Shown here in pieces: positions 1-7,722 of a stretch of 14,018 nt of DNA. The translations under genes were made by a program, and so were the position numbers. Origin of the DNA: an uncultured Ruminococcus sp. (GTDB lineage Bacteria > Bacillota > Clostridia > Oscillospirales > CAG-272); NCBI GenBank assembly GCA_902791785.1, contig CADAXH010000017.1, forward strand, positions 1 to 14,018, given 5' to 3'. Below the pieces are notes generated by a model. That model saw nothing but the letters and a program-made list of their open reading frames with translations. It was not told the origin of the DNA and did no database searches. Numbering within the stretch: position 1 is the stretch's first letter; the number at the start of each line of letters is the position of its first letter.

Positions 1-2969
1 GCAGTGAATCCGGTGCAGAAGGTTCAGGAGCACAGGATGGTTCAGAAGATAATGCCTCTTCCGGGTCAACCGGTGATTCTGCAGAAGGTTCTGACGGCAA
101 TCCTGAAGAAAACGCTGAAGGTAAACAGGACGAGTCTTCTGAAGAAAAAGACGAAGACAAAGAAAAAGATAAAAAAGATGATACTGCCAAGAAGGTTGCA
201 GGCGCAGCTGTAGCTGGTGCCGCAGTTGGAGCAGTTGCAGGAGCAGCAGCTTCAAAGGACAGAAAAGAAGACAAAGAAGAGAAAGAGACTGAAGAAGAAA
301 AAGAGAACGTCGAAGAATCCGAAGAGTCCGAAAACGGACAGGGCGAAGGTTCTGAACAGTCAGAGCAGCAAAGCGCAGAAGAGAGCCAGGAAAATCCTGA
401 AGCAGCAGATGGTTCTGCTTCTCAGGAACAGGCAGGTTCCGAATCCCAGCAGGGAGCAGGGTCTGCTGAAGAAGGTGCTTCTGAAAATGGCGGAACAGAA
501 GAAGGCGGATCCGAAGAAGGAACTGAAGAAAACAAAGATTCTTCTGAAAAAGAAGACGAAGATAAAAAAGACGACACAGCTAAGAAAGTTGCAGCCGCAG
601 CTGTAGCAGGTGCCGCAGTTGGAGCAGTTGCAGGAGCAGCAGCGTCCAAAGACAGAAAAGAAGATAAAGAAGACGAAAAAGCTGACGAAGAAGAAAAAGC
701 AGAAGATTCCGAAGCGGGTGAAGAAAACGCAACAGGTGAAGAATCCGAAAGCGAAACCGCAGGAGCAGCAGGAGCAGGAAGTGATTCCGCTTCAGAAGAT
801 AATCCTGACGGAACAGAACAGGGTTCAGAGTCAGACCAGTCTTCTGACGAACAGACAGAGGAAGAATCCAAAGAACAGGATGAAGAAACTACTGAAGATG
901 AACAGCAGGAGGACGACTCATCAAAAAAAGATGACACTGCAAAGAAGGTTGCAGCTGCAGCAGTAGCGGGTGCAGCAGTCGGTGCAGTGGCAGGCGCAGC
1001 TGCTTCTAAGAGCGGAAAAGATTCTGATAATAAAGAAGAATCCGAAGAGCAGGAAAATGAAGAGACAGCTGAAAAATCAGATACTACTGCAGACAATGAA
1101 CAGCCTGATGATAATTCTTCCGGTGAAAATGAAGAAAAATCTTCAGATGAAGATAAAGAATCTTCTGAAGGCGAAGATAAAGACGACGACACTGCAAAGA
1201 AAATGGCAGCAGCCGCTCTCGGCGGCGCAGCTGTAGGAGCTGCAGCAGGTGCAGCAGCTTCAAATAGCAGCAAGGGTTCGGATAAAGAAGATTCCGAAGG
1301 TGAGTCCGGAGAAGAAAAATCTGAAGAAGCAACTGAAGACGGTGAACAAGCAAACCAGGCTTCAGATTCTGAAAATGCTGAAACAGATTCGGAAGGTGAC
1401 TCTGATAATCCGGAAGAGAAAACCGAAGACGAAAAAGATAAAGATGACACTGCAAAGAAGATGGCAGCAGCCGCTCTTGGCGGCGCAGCCGTAGGAGCTG
1501 TTGCAGGTGCGGCAGCATCAAGAGCCGGAAAAGATTCTGACGACAAAGATTCAGAAAAAGAAGATGATTCGGAAGAATCCGGATCAGGCGAACAGGCTCA
1601 GGCCGGTGAGACCGAATCTGGACCAGAAACTGAAAGTGAATCTTCTTCAATCGAGCAAAGTGCTGAAAGCGAAAATGCCCCTGAAGGTGCAACACCAGAT
1701 GAAAGTGCAGAAACTTCAGAAGGCAGTACTCCCGATGGAGAGGAAACCGAAGAATCAAAAGAAGAAAAAGACAAAGACAAGGATAACACTGCAGCCAAAA
1801 TGGCAGCAGCCGCTCTGGGTGGCGCAGCAGTCGGTGCAGTAGCGGGCGCAGCCGCTTCAAGAGCAGGTAAAAAATCTGAAGGCGAAGAAAAAGAAAACGA
1901 AGATTCAGAAGAATCCGGAGATTCCGCTGAAGAAGGTCAATCAGAAAAAGCTGAAGGTACACCCGAAGGAACAGAAGCACAGGCAGAAGGAACCGAAGAA
2001 GGCTCAGCTGACAATACTTCTGAAGGAGATAATCCTGAAGAAACAGAAGAAAAACCTGAAGAAGACAAAGATGACACTGCAAAGAAAATGGCAGCAGCCG
2101 CTCTTGCGGGAGCTGCTGTAGGTGCAGTTGCCGGTGCAGCAGCTGCAGGTTCAGGAAAAGATAAAGGTGAAAAAGAAGAAGATTCACAGAATCAGCAGGA
2201 AGGCAAAGCTGAAGAATCCGGTGAAGAATCAGGAAGTGCTGATGGCGCTGAGGGTTCTCCGAATTCTGAATACGCAGGTGATGGAGAATCTACATCTTTT
2301 GAAGATACACCCGAAGAAGACAATAAAGAAGAAAAAGACAATACAGCAGCAAAGATGGCTGCAGCAGGACTTGCAGGAGCAGCCGTAGGGGCAGCAGCCG
2401 GTGCAGCCGCAGCAAATTCGGGAAAAGGATCAGAATCCGGAAAAGGTTCAGCTGAAGGTCAAAGCGAAAAAGCAGGTGAAACAGGTACTTCATCAGATAA
2501 TGCTCAGCCAGATAATTCAGATGGAACAGCCGCTCAGGGCAATAATTCTTCAACTGCAGCATCAGGCTCAAAAGACAATACAGCAGCTAAAGTTGCAGTA
2601 GCAGGAGCAGCCGGAGTTGCCGCAGGAGCTGCAGTAGGTGCAGCAGCAGGTTCAGGAAAAGGCAATTCTTCAAATCAGGGTTCACAGGATAAAACAGAAA
2701 CCAATCCCAATGCCACAGCAACAGGAGGATTGAAATCCAGCAAGAAGTATCATGCTCCGAAACAGTACGAAGAAGATGAAGAAGAATTTGAAATAACACC
2801 CGAAGGAGAGAAGAAATACAAGAAAATAGGTGGAATCCCGATCAGTGAGGAAGAGTTCCTCAGAAGAACAGGATTCACCCGCGACCAGTACGTTCAGCTG
2901 CCCAGAAAGTGGAAAAAGTCAATAATTACAAAACTCAGAAAACAACTGGAAAGAGAAGGAATACTTTGA
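1..2969 (+). CDS. Acidic low-complexity protein with nine glycine-zipper segments (5' partial)
   Basis: The reading frame (codons from position 3) is open to the left edge and ends at TGA 2967-2969, so 988 residues are visible and the start lies outside. The first in-frame ATG (987) is only an internal Met, since the same repeat pattern continues upstream without a break. The protein alternates Glu/Asp/Ser/Gly/Gln/Asn-rich linkers of roughly 50-105 residues with nine ~26-residue Ala/Gly/Val segments of the type DDTAKK-MAAAALGGAAVGAVAGAAAS. These contain GxxxGxxxG spacing typical of glycine zippers. I see no Cys, and almost no aromatic residues before the last ~75 residues, which form a different, Lys/Arg/aromatic-containing tail (KYHAPKQYEED ... 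KLRKQLEREGIL). The function is unknown. The zippers could insert into or associate with membranes, or self-associate, while the linkers should be disordered polyanions. It is coupled to the next gene, so a role at the cell surface with the DUF4430/ECF system is plausible but inferred. Whether it has a signal peptide cannot be seen. Confidence 0.85.
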   Translation, partial: SESGAEGSGAQDGSEDNASSGSTGDSAEGSDGNPEENAEGKQDESSEEKDEDKEKDKKDDTAKKVAGAAVAGAAVGAVAGAAASKDRKEDKEEKETEEEKENVEESEESENGQGEGSEQSEQQSAEESQENPEAADGSASQEQAGSESQQGAGSAEEGASENGGTEEGGSEEGTEENKDSSEKEDEDKKDDTAKKVAAAAVAGAAVGAVAGAAASKDRKEDKEDEKADEEEKAEDSEAGEENATGEESESETAGAAGAGSDSASEDNPDGTEQGSESDQSSDEQTEEESKEQDEETTEDEQQEDDSSKKDDTAKKVAAAAVAGAAVGAVAGAAASKSGKDSDNKEESEEQENEETAEKSDTTADNEQPDDNSSGENEEKSSDEDKESSEGEDKDDDTAKKMAAAALGGAAVGAAAGAAASNSSKGSDKEDSEGESGEEKSEEATEDGEQANQASDSENAETDSEGDSDNPEEKTEDEKDKDDTAKKMAAAALGGAAVGAVAGAAASRAGKDSDDKDSEKEDDSEESGSGEQAQAGETESGPETESESSSIEQSAESENAPEGATPDESAETSEGSTPDGEETEESKEEKDKDKDNTAAKMAAAALGGAAVGAVAGAAASRAGKKSEGEEKENEDSEESGDSAEEGQSEKAEGTPEGTEAQAEGTEEGSADNTSEGDNPEETEEKPEEDKDDTAKKMAAAALAGAAVGAVAGAAAAGSGKDKGEKEEDSQNQQEGKAEESGEESGSADGAEGSPNSEYAGDGESTSFEDTPEEDNKEEKDNTAAKMAAAGLAGAAVGAAAGAAAANSGKGSESGKGSAEGQSEKAGETGTSSDNAQPDNSDGTAAQGNNSSTAASGSKDNTAAKVAVAGAAGVAAGAAVGAAAGSGKGNSSNQGSQDKTETNPNATATGGLKSSKKYHAPKQYEEDEEEFEITPEGEKKYKKIGGIPISEEEFLRRTGFTRDQYVQLPRKWKKSIITKLRKQLEREGIL
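177..2651 (+). repeat. Nine dispersed in-frame Ala/Gly glycine-zipper repeats
   Basis: Nine copies of a ~78-nt unit encode (D/N)(D/N)TA(K/A)K followed by an Ala/Gly/Val stretch. They lie at 177-254, 570-647, 930-1007, 1185-1262, 1443-1520, 1782-1859, 2070-2147, 2337-2414 and 2574-2651. Start-to-start distances are 393, 360, 255, 258, 339, 288, 267 and 237 nt, all multiples of three, so these are not simple tandem repeats. Copies fall into subtypes: 1-3 have KKVA(A/G)AAVAGAAVGAVAGAAAS, 4-7 have KMAAAAL(G/A)GAAVGA(V/A)AGAAA, and 8-9 are more divergent (AKMAAAGLAGAAVG and AKVAVAGAAGVAAG). Copies 1 and 2 share an identical 35-nt stretch (216-250 and 609-643), which suggests duplication or gene conversion. 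Confidence 0.9.
2954..2969 (+). promoter_or_regulatory. Ribosome binding site and TTGA start/stop overlap
   Basis: AGAAGGA (2954-2960) lies five bases before TTG 2966-2968. That TTG overlaps the TGA stop (2967-2969) of the upstream repeat-protein gene. This supports TTG 2966 as the start of the next gene over the upstream in-frame GTG at 2909, which lacks a good Shine-Dalgarno sequence and would put 19 charged residues before the signal peptide. The overlap is a classic translational-coupling arrangement. Confidence 0.7.
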
Positions 2970-4510
2970 TTAAAAAATTGTCATTGTTGTTTGCTTTACT
3001 GTTTCTGCTGACATCGGTATTTACCGTCTGCATTTACGGAACAGAAGCAAACGAACTGGCAGATGAAATTCTGACTGAACAGGTCAATGGCTCAGGATGC
3101 TCGAGCATCCAGGAATGGATTGACAAAGGCATGAATGTGCCGTCCGACGGAAGCGAATGGTACATCATGTGCCTTCATCAGTACGGCGAATATAACTATT
3201 CCAGATATGCCGGAAGACTTATCAGTTACCTAAAAGAGAATAAAGTATCTAATGTGGTGTCAAAGCTGAAATATGCTTTGACCCTACTTGCTTGTAACGT
3301 AGAATTGCCTGAAGATACATATAACCTGACAGACCAGGGTGTCATGACATACATCTATGCTCTGCATCTGTCAAACAACAGTATTGAACTCTCAATGACA
3401 AAAGAGCAGCTTGTTGAAAAACTTTTGTCGATGCAGAACAAGAGGGGCTGGTCAATAACTCAGGGAGATCCTGATGTTGACGTTACGGCAATGGCAATTA
3501 CGGCACTGTCTCCGTATTATTCAGAAGAATCTGTCAAAAAAGCGCTCGACGAATCAATTGAATATTTGTCTGAAGTTCAGCTGCCGAGCGGCTCATTCTT
3601 CGGTTTTTCAGAAGAGAACTGCGAGACAATAGCACAGGTAGTCATAGCTCTGTCTTCTGTAGGAATTGACTGTCAGGAAGACGAGAGATTCATTAAAGGC
3701 GGTCGTGGCCCCGTCGATGCTTTACTGAGCTTTAAAGTAAAAGAGGGATGCTATTCTCATTCGGTCAAAGGTGAAACAAACAAGACTGCCACAAACCAGA
3801 CCCTGCAGGCTCTCATCGCTTACGGCAGAATGAAAGACGGGAAAGGACCGCTGTTTGTTTTTGACAAGCAGACATTGACCGAACCCGATTATTCAGACAT
3901 CAAGAATATAGAAACAGATAAGCCGGATACTCAGGCAAAAAAGGGATTTACTGTATACAAAATAGTAGCAGTGATTGTTGTTGTCGTACTGGCAGCAGCA
4001 GTTATCCTGATAATGCTCAAAAAGAAAATGGACAGAAGAAACATTTTCTTTGTTGCGGGATTTGCATTGATACTTGCTCTGGTAATTATTTTTGTAAACA
4101 TATCCCTGCCTTCCGATCGTGGCAAAGACATAAAAAAGGACAATCCGATCGGAACAATTACAATGACTATAGAATGCAAGGTCCTGATCGGAGAAGAGTC
4201 AAAATATGTACCGGAAAACGGTATTATTCTCGACAAAACGAGTTTTGAGATAGAAGAAGGAGATACCGCCCTGAAGATACTGAGGGAGGCGGCATCAAAA
4301 TATAACTTACAGCTTGAAGTCAAAAACGGATATTACGTTCTCGGAATAAACAATCTGTATGAAAAGGAATTCGGAGACCTCTCCGGATGGATGTATTACA
4401 TCAATGGAAAATCCGCCTCGGTCGGTGCAAACGAATATGTGCCGAAAGATGGCGATCTCATTGAGTGGAGATTCACGAGAAACATAGGAAAAGACTTGGA
4501 AAACAACTGA
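2966..4510 (+). CDS. Membrane-anchored prenyltransferase-like + DUF4430 (intrinsic-factor/transcobalamin-like) protein
   Basis: The 514-residue protein probably binds an ECF-transporter substrate, likely cobalamin/corrinoid, at the cell surface. From TTG 2966 it begins MIKKLSLLFALLFLLTSVF, a signal peptide or anchor with no proper lipobox. Residues ~35-300 look like prenyltransferase/squalene-cyclase-type helical repeats (DVDVTAMAITAL, NCETIAQVVIALSSVGID, TATNQTLQALIAYG), the alpha/alpha-barrel fold also used by animal intrinsic factor. Two membrane helices follow at about 332-352 and 359-381, separated by KKKMDRRN. The C-terminal ~115 residues match DUF4430, the beta domain of transcobalamin-like proteins (LSGWMYYINGKSASVGANEY, KDGDLIEWRFT). 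With an exported N-terminus the hairpin puts both domains outside. It is coupled to the upstream repeat gene and followed after 14 nt by ecfT. The fold assignment is confident for DUF4430 and good for the helical domain. The ligand is inferred from family and context. Confidence 0.82.
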   Translation: MIKKLSLLFALLFLLTSVFTVCIYGTEANELADEILTEQVNGSGCSSIQEWIDKGMNVPSDGSEWYIMCLHQYGEYNYSRYAGRLISYLKENKVSNVVSKLKYALTLLACNVELPEDTYNLTDQGVMTYIYALHLSNNSIELSMTKEQLVEKLLSMQNKRGWSITQGDPDVDVTAMAITALSPYYSEESVKKALDESIEYLSEVQLPSGSFFGFSEENCETIAQVVIALSSVGIDCQEDERFIKGGRGPVDALLSFKVKEGCYSHSVKGETNKTATNQTLQALIAYGRMKDGKGPLFVFDKQTLTEPDYSDIKNIETDKPDTQAKKGFTVYKIVAVIVVVVLAAAVILIMLKKKMDRRNIFFVAGFALILALVIIFVNISLPSDRGKDIKKDNPIGTITMTIECKVLIGEESKYVPENGIILDKTSFEIEEGDTALKILREAASKYNLQLEVKNGYYVLGINNLYEKEFGDLSGWMYYINGKSASVGANEYVPKDGDLIEWRFTRNIGKDLENN

Positions 4511-4511
4511 C

Positions 4512-4527
4512 GGAGGAACAAAAAGTG
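4512..4527 (+). promoter_or_regulatory. Ribosome binding site deciding the GTG start of ecfT
   Basis: GGAGG at 4512-4516 sits eight bases before GTG 4525-4527, just after the upstream TGA (4508-4510). An ATG at 4465 in the same frame would overlap the preceding gene by 46 bases, lacks a clear Shine-Dalgarno sequence, and would add a charged 20-residue extension. GTG 4525 is therefore preferred. Confidence 0.8.
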
Positions 4528-5403
4528 AAGACGCTCGAAAACGCTAATCCGATTGTCACATTCATGTATTTTTTGTGCGTTTTTTCCTGCGTCATGTTTT
4601 CAATAGATCCTTTTATTTCAGCACTGTCCCTTATGTGTTCACTCATTTTCGCTCTCACAAAGAGATACCTGAACAACAAAAAAGAGAATATATTCTACAT
4701 TATTATATTTATACTCATGACAGTATTGAATCCCCTGTTCAACCACAGGGGCAATACTGTCTTTTTCTATATCAACGACAATGCCATTACTCTTGAGGCG
4801 CTGCTCTACGGACTTAGCACCGCTGCCATGATCATGTCCGTCATAATATGGTTCAAATGCTTTGGAAAGATAATGACCGAAGACAAGATAATATATGTAT
4901 TCGGAAGAATCTGGCCCGGATTTGCCCTTATGATTTCTTCAATAATGCGGTTTGTTTCGCTTTATACTAAGCAATGGCGGGTAATAAGCGACTCGAGAAA
5001 AGCAATGGGAGAGAATGAGACCGGCAATATAATCAGCAGCATAAAGAACGGCATTTCGACTTTCATGATCATGATAACATGGGCGCTTGAACATGGAGCC
5101 CAGACGGCCGAGAGCATGGACGGAAGAGGCTACAACACGACGAGAAGAACCAGTTATTCAAAATACTTCTTCCATGTTTCGGATGCATTGGTCATTCTTT
5201 TTTACCTGATGTTTGCACTGCTTGTTATTCTCACAAGCGTCATAAACGGAGTTGGTTTTTCGTTTTATCCCGACATGGTAATGAAAGGGAACATTTATTA
5301 CAGGATCTTGATTTATTCGGCTTTCCTGATCCTCTGCTTAATGCCGACAATACTTGAGATAGGAGATGAGATAAAATGGCACAGATTGAAATTAAAGATC
5401 TGA
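4525..5403 (+). CDS. ecfT: ECF transporter transmembrane component EcfT
   Basis: This 292-residue polytopic membrane protein is the coupling subunit of an energy-coupling-factor transporter. It links the ATPases to the substrate-binding S-component. Several hydrophobic helices are visible (for example TFMYFLCVFSCVMFS near the N-terminus and ILIYSAFLILCLMPTIL near the end). A cytoplasmic region holds the two coupling motifs of the CbiQ/EcfT family, here SRKAMG (~157-162) and the better conserved SMDGRGY (~197-203), the counterpart of the usual Ala-Arg-Gly signature. The GTG start is chosen from the strong GGAGG site. Its end overlaps the ATPase start by 28 nt, consistent with one operon. The first motif lacks the standard ARG, which is seen in some divergent EcfT proteins. 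Confidence 0.88.
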   Translation: MKTLENANPIVTFMYFLCVFSCVMFSIDPFISALSLMCSLIFALTKRYLNNKKENIFYIIIFILMTVLNPLFNHRGNTVFFYINDNAITLEALLYGLSTAAMIMSVIIWFKCFGKIMTEDKIIYVFGRIWPGFALMISSIMRFVSLYTKQWRVISDSRKAMGENETGNIISSIKNGISTFMIMITWALEHGAQTAESMDGRGYNTTRRTSYSKYFFHVSDALVILFYLMFALLVILTSVINGVGFSFYPDMVMKGNIYYRILIYSAFLILCLMPTILEIGDEIKWHRLKLKI

Positions 5404-6998
5404 GTTTCACATATGCCGGGACCGACTCTCCTGTATTGAAAAACATAAACCTCTCCTTTGACGAAGGGGATTTCGTGTGCATCTGCGGTGCGACCGGATG
5501 CGGAAAAACGACACTGCTGAAAATGCTTAAGCAGTCAATTTCACCTGCCGGTGAAAAGACGGGGAAAGTCTTAATTAACGGAAAGAATTCAAGTGAATAT
5601 TCAAAAAGAGAAGAAGCTGAACTCGTTGGATATGTAAGCCAGAATCCGGACAGCCAGATAGTGACGGATAAAGTATGGCATGAACTTGCATTCTGCCCTG
5701 AAAGCCTTGGTTACAAACAGAATGAAATAAGGAATCTTGTTGCGAAAACCGCAATGTGGTTCGGAATTGAAAACATATATGACAGGGACACTGTCAATCT
5801 GTCAGGTGGCGAAAAGCAGCTTGTGAACCTGGCTTCATCCGTTGTGATAAAGCCTCAGGTTCTACTGCTCGACGAACCGACGGCACAGCTCGATCCCGTC
5901 GCATCTTCAAACTTCATAGATACCCTGGTCAGACTGAACAGGGAACTATCCATAACGGTAATAATAGCCGAACACAATCTTGAAGAAGTGCTCGGAGTCT
6001 GCAGCAAACTTGTTCTGCTTGATGGCGGAATGGTCATTAAGAAATCTGAGCCGGGAGTGGCAGTCACAGCGGCAAAGGACAATAAGAATCTGTATTCCGT
6101 AATGCCTTCGTATGTAAAAGCATTCCTTGATCTTGACTGTGAAGGTGAGCCGCCGCTGACACTTTCCGAATTCAGGAAGACTATTGTCAGTTGTTATAAG
6201 AATGACATTCAGACAGTTGATCATCCTGCCAGAGAAATTGAAAGCGAATACACAATTGAAGCAGATAAAGTATATTACAGATTTTCAAGAGAAGGAAAAG
6301 ACATATTGTCTGATGCTTCACTCAAAATCCGTAAAGGCGAAATATATACTCTGATGGGGCTGAACGGCTCGGGAAAGAGTACATTACTGTCTCTTCTGTC
6401 CGGACTTAAAAAGCCTGTGTCTGGGAAAATAAGGATCTGCAGAAAAGAAATTAAGGAATACAGGAATGGGGAACTGCACAGGGAGTGTCTTGTCAGTGTG
6501 CCCCAGGATCCGACATGGATCTTTTCCAAAGAGACGGTAGAAGAGGAACTCAAAGGCTGCTCAAAGGGCGAAGAGATGATATCTTACGATTTCAAAAAGA
6601 TTTATTCTCATCATCCTTATGACATATCCGGAGGCGAAAAGCAGCTCGTTGTTCTTGCCAAGGCTCTGTCAAAGAATCCCAAGGTGCTTCTTCTTGACGA
6701 ACCCACAAAAGGGCTCGATTACAGTTCAAAATGCGTAATTGCAAAAATACTGAAAGAACTGTCTGAAGAAAAGATAACAATATTGACAGTCACACACGAC
6801 ATAGAATTTGCATGCATGGTTTCAGACAGGTGCGGACTGCTTTTCAACGGAAGTGTCGTGACTGAAGACAGACCGGAAAAATTCTTCTCCGGAAAATTCT
6901 ATTCAACATCAATAGCCAAGGCTTCGAGCGGGTACTATACGGATATAGTCAGATCAGAAGACCTGGTAAAAATCTGTAAACAGAACGGGAAAAGATAA
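5376..6998 (+). CDS. ecfA: ECF transporter ATPase, two fused ABC domains (EcfA-EcfA')
   Basis: The 540-residue protein powers ECF-type vitamin uptake. It contains two complete nucleotide-binding domains in one chain, where many ECF systems use two separate genes. Domain 1 has Walker A GATGCGKTT (38-46), Q-loop region SQNPDSQ, signature LSGGEKQ (142-148), Walker B VLLLDEPT (D166, E167) and H-loop AEHNLEE. Domain 2 has Walker A GLNGSGKST (328-336), signature SGGEKQ (418-423), Walker B LLLDEPT (D441, E442) and H-loop THDIEF. All catalytic motifs look intact in both halves. The ATG is preceded by AGGAG at 5361-5365. The gene overlaps ecfT by 28 nt and shares one base with the following S-component gene (TAATG), so the subunits are probably made together. 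Confidence 0.93.
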   Translation: MAQIEIKDLSFTYAGTDSPVLKNINLSFDEGDFVCICGATGCGKTTLLKMLKQSISPAGEKTGKVLINGKNSSEYSKREEAELVGYVSQNPDSQIVTDKVWHELAFCPESLGYKQNEIRNLVAKTAMWFGIENIYDRDTVNLSGGEKQLVNLASSVVIKPQVLLLDEPTAQLDPVASSNFIDTLVRLNRELSITVIIAEHNLEEVLGVCSKLVLLDGGMVIKKSEPGVAVTAAKDNKNLYSVMPSYVKAFLDLDCEGEPPLTLSEFRKTIVSCYKNDIQTVDHPAREIESEYTIEADKVYYRFSREGKDILSDASLKIRKGEIYTLMGLNGSGKSTLLSLLSGLKKPVSGKIRICRKEIKEYRNGELHRECLVSVPQDPTWIFSKETVEEELKGCSKGEEMISYDFKKIYSHHPYDISGGEKQLVVLAKALSKNPKVLLLDEPTKGLDYSSKCVIAKILKELSEEKITILTVTHDIEFACMVSDRCGLLFNGSVVTEDRPEKFFSGKFYSTSIAKASSGYYTDIVRSEDLVKICKQNGKR

Positions 6999-7675
6999 TG
7001 ATCAATCCAAAAATCAGCAGAGTGATAAGGTATGTAATTCCATTTTTGCTTCTGCCGGTGACAGTAGTCATCGGGAGCATGTATGCGCGCGAAAAAATGA
7101 GTGCATACATAATACTGGCAGTTACAATCCTGACATTGGCTCTCCTGATTTTCGGAAGCGAGAAAAAGGGAAAGGGATCAGGCAGGGCAGTGCTGATTGC
7201 CATATTCACGGCACTTGCCATAGTCGGAAGGTTCATTCCAATAGTCAAACCCGTCTGCGCGATTATCATAATAGGCGGAATATATCTCGGAGCCGAGTCG
7301 GGCTTTGCCATCGGAGCGTTTGCAGCTCTCATATCTAATTTCTCATTTGGTCAGGGACCATGGACGCCTTTCCAGATGCTCGGATGGGGACTCATCGGCC
7401 TGATTGCAGGTCTCTGCTCAGGACTGTTCAGAAAAAACAGAATCGCCGTATATATTTACGGCGGATTCTGCGGAATATTATATTCATTCTTAATGGATGT
7501 CTGGACTGCTCTGTGGTATGAGTCAGAAGAATTCTGGAGTCTTTATGTGATGGCAATAGTGGACGCTGTTCCGTATACTATAGTATATGCAGTTTCAAAC
7601 GTACTGTTCCTCATCATTCTTCTGAAGCCGTTCGGAAGAAAACTCGAAAGGGTGAAAATCAGATACGGATTGTAG
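6998..7675 (+). CDS. ECF transporter substrate-specific (S) component, probably cobalamin-type
   Basis: The 225-residue hydrophobic protein has about six or seven membrane helices and would bind the vitamin within the membrane for the EcfT/EcfA module. It carries the stretch FGQGPWTPFQMLGWGLIGLI, followed by AGLCSGL. This is characteristic of the ECF S-component family that includes the CbrT-type corrinoid transporters. The neighbouring DUF4430 protein, whose fold resembles B12 carriers, supports the same substrate. Specificity cannot be read from sequence alone, and other vitamins or precursors remain possible. The start codon overlaps the ecfA stop by one base, so translation is likely coupled. 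It is the last gene before the 7686-7712 terminator. Confidence 0.82.
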   Translation: MINPKISRVIRYVIPFLLLPVTVVIGSMYAREKMSAYIILAVTILTLALLIFGSEKKGKGSGRAVLIAIFTALAIVGRFIPIVKPVCAIIIIGGIYLGAESGFAIGAFAALISNFSFGQGPWTPFQMLGWGLIGLIAGLCSGLFRKNRIAVYIYGGFCGILYSFLMDVWTALWYESEEFWSLYVMAIVDAVPYTIVYAVSNVLFLIILLKPFGRKLERVKIRYGL

Positions 7676-7685
7676 AAAACAAATT

Positions 7686-7712
7686 GGCGTGGTCGTCGCG
7701 ACCACGCCTTTT
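7686..7712. terminator. Strong hairpin terminator between convergent operons
   Basis: A perfect 10-bp stem, GGCGTGGTCG / CGACCACGCC with a TCG loop (7686-7708), is followed on the + strand by TTTT (7709-7712). On the - strand the hairpin is followed by a T-rich stretch (AATTTGTTTTC). It lies 10 nt after the S-component stop and just beyond the stop of the convergent phosphohexomutase gene, so it probably serves both directions. Confidence 0.88.
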
Positions 7713-7722
7713 CTGTTATATT

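Noticed and set aside
987..989. ATG as the start of the repeat protein
   Set aside because: It lies inside the Ala/Gly segment of the third repeat. The frame is open upstream to the window edge with the same linker/zipper pattern, so it is an internal Met.
422..2187. Long minus-strand open frames (Ser/Ala-rich 374 codons and Leu-rich 367 codons) and several + frame shadows opposite the repeat gene
   Set aside because: They arise from the GAA/GCA/AAA-rich repeat codons, which leave few stops in other frames. They have no ribosome binding sites, and their products are pure low-complexity mirrors of the repeat gene.
177..2651. CRISPR-like or intergenic repeat array
   Set aside because: The repeats are in frame, protein-coding, unequally spaced and vary at synonymous positions, so they are coding repeats and not a CRISPR array.
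2909..2965. GTG at 2909 as the start of the DUF4430 protein
   Set aside because: It has no good Shine-Dalgarno sequence and would put a charged 19-residue extension before the signal peptide. TTG 2966 has a well-spaced AGAAGGA and a TTGA overlap.
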